Origin: Catenibacterium mitsuoka_A
Lineage (GTDB): Bacteria; Bacillota_I; Bacilli_A; Erysipelotrichales; Coprobacillaceae
Direction: 5' to 3' (one strand)
Assembly: GCF_964259225.1 (NCBI RefSeq)
Contig: NZ_CAXVKN010000009.1
Length of the DNA: 41,755 nucleotides
This document shows positions 18,001 through 25,703 of the stretch, in pieces (position 1 is the stretch's first letter; each line of letters starts with the position of its first letter). A program made the position numbers and the translations under genes. Below the pieces are notes generated by a model. It saw nothing but the letters and a program-made list of their open reading frames with translations. It had not been told where the DNA came from and did no database searches.

Positions 18001-18457
18001 ACGTAATGTACCAGTAGATGGTTATATTCCTGAAGATTATGTAGAAAGTGATATGGAAAAGCTAGAACTTTATCAGCGTGTCTATAAAGCCAATGATTTA
18101 GAAACATTGAAACGTGTAGAACATGAATTGACAGATCTTTATGGTGTACTCCCATCACAGGTACGTAATATTGTAGTCAAGAGAAGATTTGATATCCTTT
18201 CACATGATCCGCTTATTGATGATGTGAAAGATAGCAGCCAGGGACTAGAAATACGTTTCTCTAAAGTCTTCTTAGAAGATTTAGATGGACAGAAGTTCTT
18301 TGCGTATGTCAATCATATGTTTAAGAAGCCACAAATGAAATATACTGATGGAATGTTGACTATTGTGAGTGGTATGGAACCTTATTATGTTTCAGCATCT
18401 ACTGAGTTCTTAGATTCAGTTTTAAAACAATATTATAAAACACATACTAGTGCTTAA
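15014..18457 (+). CDS. mfd: Transcription-repair coupling factor Mfd
   Basis: The 1147-residue Mfd removes RNA polymerase stalled at DNA damage and recruits UvrA. Domains in order: UvrB-like N-terminal region (residues 1 to about 340), the CarD-like polymerase-interacting domain (DYVVHDTNGIGQYMGIETL, about 475-560), and the RecG-like translocase. The translocase shows Walker A GDVGFGKTEVA, the box IDEEQRFG and LTATPIPRTLQMS, with the helicase C half at GRVGRSERIAYAYLLY. The C-terminal TRCF domain begins at about residue 1010. A GTG nine bases upstream is in frame, but AGGTG lies six bases before the ATG at 15014, so ATG is taken. Confidence 0.96.
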   Translation: MEKILNLLKDNQALRTLDTDKGTIVTNSTSDEAYLIAGSFWHHPRKILIIKNNQYEAFNLYKTLTELVNQVVYFPADESLRVESVAYSYELLGERINALYAMTQDKPMICVCHMHSMTRYVTPVELFKKSIISLKRGDTVDPLELKKKLQSIGYKNTQRVDSPFYYSRRGEVLDVYTIQYEHPVRIEFFDDEIEEISFYDKDSQRRTERKESIDILPATDMMYEDDGLSQVEASIMALKEKMKIKDEFKDELEETYALDIESLKTHDYSPRIYQYLSLFPQTATIIDYASDYTIITASLASILASYKTYMEENYLYYHELEEIGQMIRGIKLINNPQDILKHPDVDLVRFRENDKQIMFMTQPVMISMANEKVFISQLKDLLTYNRVMIGVDEKRQIDVLVNLFTDHAIPFTLTSATNKIYDGVNLFLGHLPCGMNFVEEKTVLLTSQELFKVQETKKKYIKYRDATKISDYNELKVGDYVVHDTNGIGQYMGIETLVVDGVHKDYLHIAYKGNDILYVPVEQFQLIRKYSSRDGKPPHIHALGSPKWAKEKARVRQKVDGLADDLINLYAERMRQPGFAFEPDGDLQLEFESEFGYELTPDQAQAVEEIKKDMETPRPMDRLLCGDVGFGKTEVALRACFKAVVSKKQCAFLCPTTILSAQHYRTMQKRFEKFPVNIALLNRFTTTKEKKQILADLKEGNIDLLVGTHRILSKDVEFKDLGLLCIDEEQRFGVRQKEKIKNLRKTIDVLTLTATPIPRTLQMSIMGIRGLSQIETPPLNRLPVQTYVSEKSWALIKQVIERELSRNGQVFYLHNRTENIYEIASTLQTLLPNARIGVGHGQMDKNDLEDVMTDFVEKKYDILVCTTIIETGIDIPNANTIIIENADKFGLAQLYQIKGRVGRSERIAYAYLLYTKDRAMTEEAQKRLTAIKEFTQLGSGYKIAMRDLSIRGSGDILGGEQAGFIDQVGFDMYMKILQDAIEEKQGKIKEDETVPSRNVPVDGYIPEDYVESDMEKLELYQRVYKANDLETLKRVEHELTDLYGVLPSQVRNIVVKRRFDILSHDPLIDDVKDSSQGLEIRFSKVFLEDLDGQKFFAYVNHMFKKPQMKYTDGMLTIVSGMEPYYVSASTEFLDSVLKQYYKTHTSA

Positions 18458-18501
18458 TAAAAAAATAATGTAGAATATGAAAAAAAGGGGGGATAACATC
18501 A

Positions 18502-19365
18502 ATGAAAATTATTGATTTATTAAATGAAGATAAAGTTACTTTATCTTTTGAAGTATTTCCACCTAAGACAAGCAGTAAATATGAAAATGTCTTAAAGGCT
18601 GCAGAAAAGATTGCATCTTTAAATCCAAGTTTCATGTCTGTGACTTATGGTGCAGGTGGAGGAACAAGTGCACATACTGTTGCACTTGCGAAAGATATTC
18701 ATGAGAAATATGGTGTTGAAGTCATGGCTCATTTGACATGTGTTTCTTCTACAAGAGAACATGTAGAGTCCATGGTTGAACAGTTTAAAGAAAATGGTAT
18801 TGAGAACATCATGGCATTAAGAGGAGATATTCCTAAGGATGGTCAAGTGGGAGAAGACTACCAGTATGCCTGTCAGTTAATTAAGGAACTTAAAGAGAAG
18901 GGTGATTTCTGTATTGGGGCAGCATGTTATCCAGAAGGACATGTAGAATCACCTAGCATTAAGGAAGATATCCAGCATCTAAAAGAAAAAGTAGAAGCAG
19001 GTGCAGATTTCTTAACAACTCAGATGTTCTTTGACAACAATGTTTTCTATAACTTCTTATATAAGATCAAGGAAGCTGGTATTAATGTACCTGTAGTCGC
19101 TGGTATTATGCCTATTACTAATGCGAAACAGGTCAGTCGTGCTATACAGATGTCAGGTACATCTATTATTCCTTATCATTTTAAGATGATGGTGGATGCA
19201 TTTGGTGATAATCCTGAAATCATGAAGCAGGCTGGTATTATTTATGCATCTGAACAGATTATTGATTTAATTGCGAATGGTGTAAAACATATCCATGTTT
19301 ATACAATGAATAAACCAGACATCGCCGAAGGCATCATGAACAATATTTCGGAGATTCTTAAATGA
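18502..19365 (+). CDS. metF: 5,10-methylenetetrahydrofolate reductase
   Basis: MetF reduces methylene-tetrahydrofolate to methyl-tetrahydrofolate, the methyl donor for methionine synthase. The 287-residue protein has the FAD barrel motifs: LSFEVFPPKT with the catalytic Glu near residue 18, VTYGAGGGTS, MAHLTCVS, and ALRGDIPKDG. GADFLTTQMFFDN follows later. The length is normal for the bacterial enzyme. GGGGGGAT precedes the ATG. It opens a run of six tightly packed genes ending at the terminator at 24811; its stop overlaps the next start (ATGA). Confidence 0.95.
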   Translation: MKIIDLLNEDKVTLSFEVFPPKTSSKYENVLKAAEKIASLNPSFMSVTYGAGGGTSAHTVALAKDIHEKYGVEVMAHLTCVSSTREHVESMVEQFKENGIENIMALRGDIPKDGQVGEDYQYACQLIKELKEKGDFCIGAACYPEGHVESPSIKEDIQHLKEKVEAGADFLTTQMFFDNNVFYNFLYKIKEAGINVPVVAGIMPITNAKQVSRAIQMSGTSIIPYHFKMMVDAFGDNPEIMKQAGIIYASEQIIDLIANGVKHIHVYTMNKPDIAEGIMNNISEILK

Positions 19366-20009
19366 TAGAAATTAATCGTAAAGAAGCTTTACGATACTTA
19401 GGATACCGTCAATCCATTGAAGGTGATCTCACAGAAATCAATAGTGCATTAGATCGCTGTATCGAAGTATTACAGAAAACAGCCGTACCACGTCATATTG
19501 TGAAAAGATTACCTCTTACAATAGAGAATCATACAATCACAATTGGTGATATGATGATACATAGTAAAAACTTAGAGAATAACTTAAAAGGCTGTCATGC
19601 AGTTTATCTCTTTGCGGCTACTATAGGTATAGAAGTCGATCGTTTAATTAAACGTACAGAACTTACTAAGATGAGTGATGCAGTGATCTATCAGGCAGCA
19701 GGAGCTGCTATGATAGAAGCTTATTGTGATGAAGTGAATGAAGAACTTAATCAGGAGGCATATAAGAATAATGAATTCTTAAAGCCACGCTTTTCGCCTG
19801 GTTATGGAGATCTTGCATTAGATCATCAGAAAGATTTTATGCGTATATTACAGATGGATAAGATTGGTATCAGTTTATTAGAAAGTCTCTTAATGGTCCC
19901 ATCCAAATCAGTGACGGCGATCATTGGTATTACACATCACGCACAGCCTCGTCATACGAAGGATTGTGCCAATTGTCCTGCACAATGTGAATTCAGGAGG
20001 ATAGATTAA
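19362..20009 (+). CDS. Methionine synthase reactivation-domain protein (separate MetH activation subunit)
   Basis: The 215-residue product corresponds to the C-terminal activation domain of cobalamin-dependent methionine synthase (Met_synt_B12 family), which binds S-adenosylmethionine to re-methylate oxidised cobalamin. The family RxSxGYG motif is present as RFSPGYGDLALDHQ, and the C-terminal part shows PSKSVTAIIGIT. The tail holds a cysteine cluster, CANCPAQCEFR, as seen in Firmicute versions. In E. coli this domain is part of the MetH chain; here it is a separate gene overlapping metF (four bases) and metH (one base), so the subunits are translated together. Confidence 0.9.
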   Translation: MIEINRKEALRYLGYRQSIEGDLTEINSALDRCIEVLQKTAVPRHIVKRLPLTIENHTITIGDMMIHSKNLENNLKGCHAVYLFAATIGIEVDRLIKRTELTKMSDAVIYQAAGAAMIEAYCDEVNEELNQEAYKNNEFLKPRFSPGYGDLALDHQKDFMRILQMDKIGISLLESLLMVPSKSVTAIIGITHHAQPRHTKDCANCPAQCEFRRID

Positions 20010-22381
20010 TGGGATTTAAAGAAAGACTGACAAAAGAATGGTTATTCTGGGATGGTGGTACTGGTTCAGTACTTCAAAGCTGGGGCTTACAGGCTGGTGA
20101 ATTACCTGAAACATGGAATATCATTCATCCAGAAAAGATTATAGAACTAAATAAAGGTTATCTAGAAGCTGGATGTGATATCATCAATACCAATACATTT
20201 GGTGCCAATAGATTAAAATATCCAGATAATCTAGAAGAAATAGTCACAAAAGCAGTAGAACATGCAAAAAAGGCAAGAGAACTTACAGGACGCACTGATG
20301 CTCTGATTGCGCTTGATTTAGGTCCTACTGGTAAACTCTTAGAGCCACTAGGAGATTTATCATTTGATGATGCAGTGGATATTTATGCTGAAGTCATTGA
20401 GTATGGAACTAAAGCGGGGGCTGATGTCATCCTTATTGAAACAATGCAGGATAGCTATGAATTAAAAGCTGCAGTACTAGCTGCTAAGGAACATTCACAT
20501 CTTCCTGTATGCGCGACTGTTGTATTTGATGAAAAAGGTAAGATGTTGACAGGTGGTACACCTGAATCGGTTGTTGCCTTACTTGAAGGGTTACATGTTG
20601 ATGCATTGGGTATTAACTGTTCATTAGGTCCAACACAAATTAAACCTTTTGTAGAAAGAATGATTAAAGTTTCTTCTACACCTATTATTGTGACACCTAA
20701 TGCTGGTTTACCTCAGACTGATGATGAAGGTCATACATATTATGATATGAATGCAGATGAATTCGCATCAGAGATGAAAGAGATTGCCTCATTGAATGTG
20801 CATGTACTTGGAGGATGTTGTGGAACTACACCAGAATATCTCTCAAAAACAATTGCATTAGTGAAAGACCTGCCTATTGAATCACCTGTAAAGAAGAATA
20901 TCTCTGTTGTGACTTCTTTCTCGCAGGCTGTAGAAATAGGTCCTAAACCAGTTATTATTGGGGAACGTATTAACCCAACTGGTAAGAAGAAATTCAAGCA
21001 GGCCTTACGTGATGGAGATATTAACTATATCTTATCTGAAGGTTTAAAACAGGAAGATGCAGGGGCACATATTCTAGATGTCAATGTAGGTCTACCAGAA
21101 ATTGATGAACCTAAGATGATGGTAGAAGTCATGAAGAAGTTACAATCTGTCATTGCATTGCCATTACAGATTGATACATCAGATCCAATCGCCTTAGAAG
21201 CAGCCTTAAGACACTATAACGGTAAGGCTATGATTAACTCAGTTAATGGTAAACAGGAATCCATGGATGCTGTTTTCCCATTAGTAAAGAAATATGGTGG
21301 TGTGGTTGTAGGACTTGCCTTAGATGAAGAAGGTATTCCAGATAATGCGGCAGATCGTATTCGTATTGCGAAGAAGATCTATAAAGAAGCAAGTAAATAC
21401 GGTATTGAACCTAAGGACATCGTAATCGATGGACTTGCTATGACTATTTCATCAGATCCTACTTCTGCCATTGCGACATTAGAAACATTACGTATTATTA
21501 GAGATGAATTACATGGACATTCTATTCTAGGTGTTTCTAATATCTCTTTTGGTCTTCCACAAAGACCAATCATTAATGCGAACTTCTTTACTATGGCAAT
21601 GCAGTCAGGACTTAGCTGTGCAATCATCAATCCTTCATCAGAAGCAATGATGAAATCATATCGTGCCTATCTCGCCTTAAGTGGACTCGATACGAACTTT
21701 ACAGAATATATTAGCGCCTATGGTAATAGTGCACCAGTTCCTGTAAAGAGTGAAGCGGTTGATATGTCTTTATATGAAAGTATCAAGCGTGGTATGAGTG
21801 AAAATGCAGGTAAAGCCACTCAAAAACAGCTTGAAACTAAAGAAGGACTAGAAATTATTAATGAAGAATTAATTCCTGCCCTTGATGAAGTAGGGAAAGG
21901 CTTTGAAAAAGGCACTATCTTCCTACCTCAGTTATTAATGAGTGCTGAAGCAGCGAAGGCTGCATTTGCGGTCATTAAAGACTCTATGGCAGGTAAACCA
22001 AGAGAAATGAAAGGAAAAATCATCATTGCGACAGTTAAGGGTGATATTCATGATATTGGAAAGAATATCGTGAAGGTTATGTTAGAAAACTATGGCTATG
22101 ATGTCATTGATCTTGGTAAAGATGTACCACCTGAACAAATTGTGGATACTGCAATAAAAGAAGATGTAAAATTAGTAGGACTCAGTGCTTTAATGACAAC
22201 AACAGTAGTGAGTATGGAAGATACTATTAAATTGTTGAAGGAAAAGAAGCCTGATACATTTACAGTTGTAGGTGGAGCCGTTATGACTCAGGAATATGCA
22301 GATCGTATCGGTGCAGATTGTTATGCGAAAGACGCAATGGAAACAGTGCGTTTTGCGGATAAAGTATTTGGAGGAGAATAA
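20009..22381 (+). CDS. metH: Cobalamin-dependent methionine synthase (short form without activation domain)
   Basis: MetH moves a methyl group from methyl-tetrahydrofolate through cobalamin to homocysteine. The 790-residue protein has a homocysteine/zinc domain (residues 1 to about 290; zinc ligands in GINCS and GGCCGTTPEY), a pterin-binding domain (about 310-570; GERINPTGKKKF and DTSDP), a cobalamin cap (about 580-670), and the cobalamin domain. The cobalamin domain carries the lower-ligand motif GDIHDIGKN near residue 686 and VGLSALMTTT. It ends where the activation domain would begin in full-length MetH; that part is the preceding gene. The genes directly downstream look like B12 capture and uptake proteins. 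Confidence 0.95.
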   Translation: MGFKERLTKEWLFWDGGTGSVLQSWGLQAGELPETWNIIHPEKIIELNKGYLEAGCDIINTNTFGANRLKYPDNLEEIVTKAVEHAKKARELTGRTDALIALDLGPTGKLLEPLGDLSFDDAVDIYAEVIEYGTKAGADVILIETMQDSYELKAAVLAAKEHSHLPVCATVVFDEKGKMLTGGTPESVVALLEGLHVDALGINCSLGPTQIKPFVERMIKVSSTPIIVTPNAGLPQTDDEGHTYYDMNADEFASEMKEIASLNVHVLGGCCGTTPEYLSKTIALVKDLPIESPVKKNISVVTSFSQAVEIGPKPVIIGERINPTGKKKFKQALRDGDINYILSEGLKQEDAGAHILDVNVGLPEIDEPKMMVEVMKKLQSVIALPLQIDTSDPIALEAALRHYNGKAMINSVNGKQESMDAVFPLVKKYGGVVVGLALDEEGIPDNAADRIRIAKKIYKEASKYGIEPKDIVIDGLAMTISSDPTSAIATLETLRIIRDELHGHSILGVSNISFGLPQRPIINANFFTMAMQSGLSCAIINPSSEAMMKSYRAYLALSGLDTNFTEYISAYGNSAPVPVKSEAVDMSLYESIKRGMSENAGKATQKQLETKEGLEIINEELIPALDEVGKGFEKGTIFLPQLLMSAEAAKAAFAVIKDSMAGKPREMKGKIIIATVKGDIHDIGKNIVKVMLENYGYDVIDLGKDVPPEQIVDTAIKEDVKLVGLSALMTTTVVSMEDTIKLLKEKKPDTFTVVGGAVMTQEYADRIGADCYAKDAMETVRFADKVFGGE

Positions 22382-22383
22382 GA

Positions 22384-23502
22384 ATGAAAAAAATATTTAC
22401 AGTATTAACTTCTATCGCTTTAACATTTGCGTTATCATTCTCAGCAGCTTTTGCGAATGATGATGCATTAATAAAATCACAAAATTATTTAAAGACTATT
22501 ACTTTAGATAGTCCTGATGCAGTTATTGCGTATGAAGCTACAGGTATGGAAGCTGATTATAAGGCTGATGCTTTATTGAATAACTTCAAGGAAACAGATT
22601 ATGTTACTGCTTCTTATGGTGATTTAGCTAAGTCTATTATCGCAATTTCTTTATTAGGTGAAAATCCAAAAGATTTCAATAAGACTAACTTAGTAGAAAT
22701 CTTAGAAAATAGAGTACAGGAAGATGGTACTCTTACAAATGATGTAAATGGTGGATGTGGGGCTACTATTTGGACATTAATGGCTTTAGAAACAGTAAAC
22801 TCACCTAAGGTAAAAGTTGTTGCAGATAAGTTATCTACTATGGCTATGGACAATGGTGCTTACTGGTATGAATATAAGGGACCAAATGCAGATCTAGATA
22901 CAACTGGATGGGCTATGGAAGCTTTAAGTGTTGCAGGACGTTCTACTTATGATGCAGCTATCTCAAAAGCATATACTTTTGTACAGTCTAAGTTAAATAG
23001 TGCAGATGGTTCTTATGATATTGGCTGGGGTGGAAATGCGGATACTCAGTCTTGCGTATTAGAAGGGTTATCTACTGCAGGTTATACATTAGATACAAAT
23101 GCATATAACTATTTACTTTCTTATCAGAATGAAGATGGTACATTCAATGCATTAAATTATAGTACAAGTCAGTTAGAACCTAACGCTTATGCATCAGTAG
23201 AAGGTGCAAGAGCACTTGGTGTAATCAATAACGGAAGCTTTGTATTACAAGCTAGAAGAGACTATACACAGACTACTACACCAGTAGTGACTGAACCTGA
23301 AACACCTACAAAACCTAGTACACCTACTACACCTGGTACAACTACACCAGCTGTAAAGCCAGAAACAACTACAACTGAACCAAAGAAGGAAACAGTAAAA
23401 GTAGTTAATACAGGTGATAACACAAATGTGATGGCATATGTAGTTGCAGCTATCGCAGCTGTGGGTGTAATCGTATTAGTAATCAAAAGTAAAAAGAAAT
23501 AA
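22384..23502 (+). CDS. Secreted alpha/alpha-toroid (prenyltransferase/squalene-cyclase-like repeat) surface protein, putative corrinoid-binding half
   Basis: The 372-residue protein has a signal peptide (residues 1-24, cut after AAFA), then repeats of the terpenoid-cyclase/prenyltransferase toroid type (about 26-295). Repeat cores are GGCGATIWTLMAL, DTTGWAMEALSVAG, GWGGNADTQSCVLEGL and PNAYASVEGARAL. A Thr/Pro linker follows (about 296-345), then VVNTGDNTN, one membrane helix and a KSKKK tail. NTGD resembles a sortase signal lacking the leading Leu-Pro, so anchoring may be by membrane or by an unusual sortase. The toroid is the fold of the N-terminal domain of transcobalamin and intrinsic factor, and the next gene carries the matching C-terminal domain. 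It lies three bases after metH. Corrinoid binding is inferred, not shown. Confidence 0.75.
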   Translation: MKKIFTVLTSIALTFALSFSAAFANDDALIKSQNYLKTITLDSPDAVIAYEATGMEADYKADALLNNFKETDYVTASYGDLAKSIIAISLLGENPKDFNKTNLVEILENRVQEDGTLTNDVNGGCGATIWTLMALETVNSPKVKVVADKLSTMAMDNGAYWYEYKGPNADLDTTGWAMEALSVAGRSTYDAAISKAYTFVQSKLNSADGSYDIGWGGNADTQSCVLEGLSTAGYTLDTNAYNYLLSYQNEDGTFNALNYSTSQLEPNAYASVEGARALGVINNGSFVLQARRDYTQTTTPVVTEPETPTKPSTPTTPGTTTPAVKPETTTTEPKKETVKVVNTGDNTNVMAYVVAAIAAVGVIVLVIKSKKK

Positions 23503-24269
23503 TGAAGAAATTCACAACTAAACAATTAGCGATTGCCTTTGTCGCAATCGCTTTTGTCTTTATATTTGGCTTTACAGCTTATCGTGGTATAACTGGACAA
23601 TTCCAGTCTCAGCCTACTATTAGTAATGAAGTAAAAAGTAGCATAAAGAAGAAAGATATTTCTAAAAAAGAAGAGACAAAACAAATAGAGTCACAAGAAG
23701 AATCGAAGAAGACTGATACAAAATCATCTGATTCTTCTAGTAAACAAGAGACTAAGAAGCAGGAAACAAAGAAAAAAGAGGCAAAATCCTCTTCTAGTAA
23801 ACAAGAGGCTAAGAAGCAGGAAACAAAGAAAATAGAAACAAAATCTTCTTCTACTAAACAAGAGACAAAGAAGACAGAAACAAACAATTCTTCTAGTAAA
23901 CAAGAAACCTCTGCTCCTCAACAAGTAGAACCACCTAAACAGGAAACATCTATAAAACAAACTGTTTCAGTACAGGTGATTGGAGTAAATAGCATAATGA
24001 TGCAGGGGAATATAGAAGTGAATAGTTCTTCTACAGCTTATAGTGTATTAAGAGAACTTGCAAAACAAAATGGTAAGAGTATCTCTACAAAAGGGTTTGG
24101 TTCTACTGTTTATGTATCAGGTATAGATGGATTAAAAGAATTTGATCATGGGCCAAGTTCTGGATGGATGTATAAAGTGAATGGTACACCACCAAATATT
24201 GGGGCAGGAGCTTATAGGTTAAAAGCAGGAGATCAAGTCATCTGGTATTATGTCAACGCTGAACAATAA
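23502..24269 (+). CDS. Membrane-anchored DUF4430 (transcobalamin-like C-terminal) protein
   Basis: The 255-residue protein has an N-terminal signal-anchor (residues 9-27, AIAFVAIAFVFIFGF), a long hydrophilic spacer of Lys/Glu/Thr/Ser/Gln repeats (about 38-150), and a C-terminal DUF4430 domain (about 153-255). The domain shows its hallmark SSGWMYKVNGTPPNIGAGAY followed by LKAGDQVIWYYV. DUF4430 is the family of the C-terminal beta domain of transcobalamin and intrinsic factor. The spacer would hold the domain out through the cell wall. Its ATG overlaps the stop of the toroid gene and its end overlaps the ECF gene, so all three are probably translated together. A joint role with the toroid protein in catching B12 is inferred. 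Confidence 0.8.
   Translation: MKKFTTKQLAIAFVAIAFVFIFGFTAYRGITGQFQSQPTISNEVKSSIKKKDISKKEETKQIESQEESKKTDTKSSDSSSKQETKKQETKKKEAKSSSSKQEAKKQETKKIETKSSSTKQETKKTETNNSSSKQETSAPQQVEPPKQETSIKQTVSVQVIGVNSIMMQGNIEVNSSSTAYSVLRELAKQNGKSISTKGFGSTVYVSGIDGLKEFDHGPSSGWMYKVNGTPPNIGAGAYRLKAGDQVIWYYVNAEQ
23733..23910 (+). repeat. 57-bp coding tandem repeat in the DUF4430 gene spacer
   Basis: Units starting TCTTCTA(G/C)TAAACAAGA occur at 23733, 23790, 23847 and 23889, a 57-bp (19-residue) period whose third unit is shortened to 42 bp. They encode SSSKQETKKQETKKKEAK-like spacer sequence. Such repeats can change number by slippage, altering spacer length. Confidence 0.8.
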
Positions 24270-24795
24270 GACAAGAGAAATATGTTTGATAGGTATTCTC
24301 TCTGCAGTCAATATTGCCTCTAGAGTAGCCTTACAGGCACTTCCTAACTTTAAACCTGTTACATCTATCATTATTATATCTGTACTCTTATTTGGTTTAT
24401 CATTTGGAATTAAACTCACAGTAGTAACAACTATTGCATCCAATATGATTCTAGGTATGGGAACATGGACAATCTTTCAGATTCTCTCATGGGTAGTCAT
24501 CTGTTTATTCACTCAATGTATCAGTGATTTTTATAAGAAAATAAACAAAGAACCCCCATTACTTCTTATGGCTCTCTATGCCTTTTTAATGGGTTATGTC
24601 TTTGGATTTGTCGTCTCACTCGAACAATTAATTATTGGTGGTCCTGTCTGGTTTGGTATCTATTATGCCCAGGGGCTCTTATTTGATACATTCCATGCAG
24701 TAGGTAATTTTGTCTTTTATTTACTTTGTGCACCTATACTTATGCGTTTATTTAAACAGGAAATGTCTCAATATACAAAAGACTATTACAAGTGA
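24250..24795 (+). CDS. ECF transporter S component, putative cobalamin/corrinoid
   Basis: The 181-residue protein is almost wholly hydrophobic, with five or six membrane segments and the small size of ECF substrate-binding (S) subunits. The N-terminus TREICLIGILSAVNIASRVALQ carries an Ala/Ser-rich first helix of the sort that docks with EcfT, and ASNMILGMGTWTIFQILSW follows. EcfA/EcfT are not in the window, so it probably uses a shared energising module. Substrate cannot be read from motifs; the place directly after metH, the toroid protein and the DUF4430 protein argues for cobalamin or a related corrinoid. It overlaps the previous gene by 20 bases, with no ribosome site of its own at normal spacing, which suggests coupled translation. 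Confidence 0.75.
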   Translation: MSTLNNKTREICLIGILSAVNIASRVALQALPNFKPVTSIIIISVLLFGLSFGIKLTVVTTIASNMILGMGTWTIFQILSWVVICLFTQCISDFYKKINKEPPLLLMALYAFLMGYVFGFVVSLEQLIIGGPVWFGIYYAQGLLFDTFHAVGNFVFYLLCAPILMRLFKQEMSQYTKDYYK

Positions 24796-24817
24796 TTCAT
24801 CATGAATCACTTTTTTT
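24791..24817 (+). terminator. Terminator of the metF-metH-ECF operon
   Basis: AGTGATTCA (24791-24799) pairs with TGAATCACT (24803-24811) around a three-base loop, followed by seven Ts. The ECF gene's stop codon lies in the left arm. Confidence 0.92.
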
Positions 24818-24909
24818 GTCATGTAATAAACATATCATCAATATCTGAAAGATACATTTTACATATGATATAGAAAGTCTATAATCACAAGTGGATGGAG
24901 GTTAAAACT

Positions 24910-25701
24910 ATGACACCATTATTTCCACGTGTTCAAGAAGTAGAGAACATATTTCACAAAATACTCGCAAGTAAAGAAGCTTGTGTAAGACTAAGAGAAA
25001 CATTCAATTCAAGTCTAGAAGACTTTCAGGGATCAGAAGAATTAAACAATGAGACCTTTTCAAAAGTCGTTCTAGATAGTTATTCAAATCAGGATATTAG
25101 TGCATTATTACTCGCTATATGTGGTAAATCTATGTTTGATTTATTACGTGATGCATATTTGATTCCTCAAACATTTCATGGCAAAGCAGGAGAAAATCCA
25201 GTGCTACTCACATCACCTTCTGGAGACCTGCTAGAAGGAAAGGATGTCTCACACCATACGATGAGACGATTTAAAAGTATCCTTTCACAACATCAGCCTG
25301 TTCCCCGTTCCCTTGTTTATCTGGCTGATGGCTATGATATAGAACGTTATTATAAACATGACGGTTCAGTAGACCAGAGAAAGACAGATGCAGTCAGAGG
25401 CATCTTACTTCTATATGCACTTCCTGATACTAAGAAACTTCATCTTACAACTGCGCAGGTTTATGCAATCATCTGGGATACATTCTTCAGTATTCAAAAA
25501 GAAGCACCTCTTGCTCGTGTCTATTATGGACAGGAAACAGGAGAGAAGAATGATAAAGACTATGATGAAATCGCAATATTACTTCCTTCTCATTTGTTTA
25601 GAAGACAGATGGTTGAACATATGGAAATCATTGATGGATTAGTTCTATCTTGTAGAGAAAAAATGATGGCTGAAGCCGGTAATGATAGTTTGGAGTTGTA
25701 A
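24910..25701 (+). CDS. Conserved-looking protein of unknown function, paired with FUSC gene
   Basis: I do not recognise this 263-residue protein. It has no signal peptide or membrane segment. The N-terminal third is predicted helical (VENIFHKILASKEACVRLRETF), a middle loop holds LLTSPSGDLLEGKDVSHHTM, and the C-terminal half has RGILLLYALP, YAIIWDTFFSI and YDEIAILLPSHLFRRQM. The start at 24910 follows GGAGG at eight bases; an ATG 15 bases upstream overlaps that site and is rejected. Only two bases separate it from the FUSC-HAD membrane protein, so the two are probably one operon and may form a complex. No function is claimed. Confidence 0.7.
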   Translation: MTPLFPRVQEVENIFHKILASKEACVRLRETFNSSLEDFQGSEELNNETFSKVVLDSYSNQDISALLLAICGKSMFDLLRDAYLIPQTFHGKAGENPVLLTSPSGDLLEGKDVSHHTMRRFKSILSQHQPVPRSLVYLADGYDIERYYKHDGSVDQRKTDAVRGILLLYALPDTKKLHLTTAQVYAIIWDTFFSIQKEAPLARVYYGQETGEKNDKDYDEIAILLPSHLFRRQMVEHMEIIDGLVLSCREKMMAEAGNDSLEL

Positions 25702-25703
25702 TT

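Noticed and set aside
18440..18501. Cobalamin or SAM riboswitch before metF
   Set aside because: Only 44 bases separate the mfd stop from metF, and no conserved B12-box or SAM-type stems are seen.
22384..23502. Toroid protein as a true prenyltransferase or squalene cyclase
   Set aside because: It is secreted and surface anchored, and I see no DxDD-type cyclase motif; only the fold repeats match.
23609..23960. Two long minus-strand frames opposite the DUF4430 spacer
   Set aside because: They are low-complexity (Phe/Ser/Leu/Cys) mirror readings of the repeat and lack ribosome sites.
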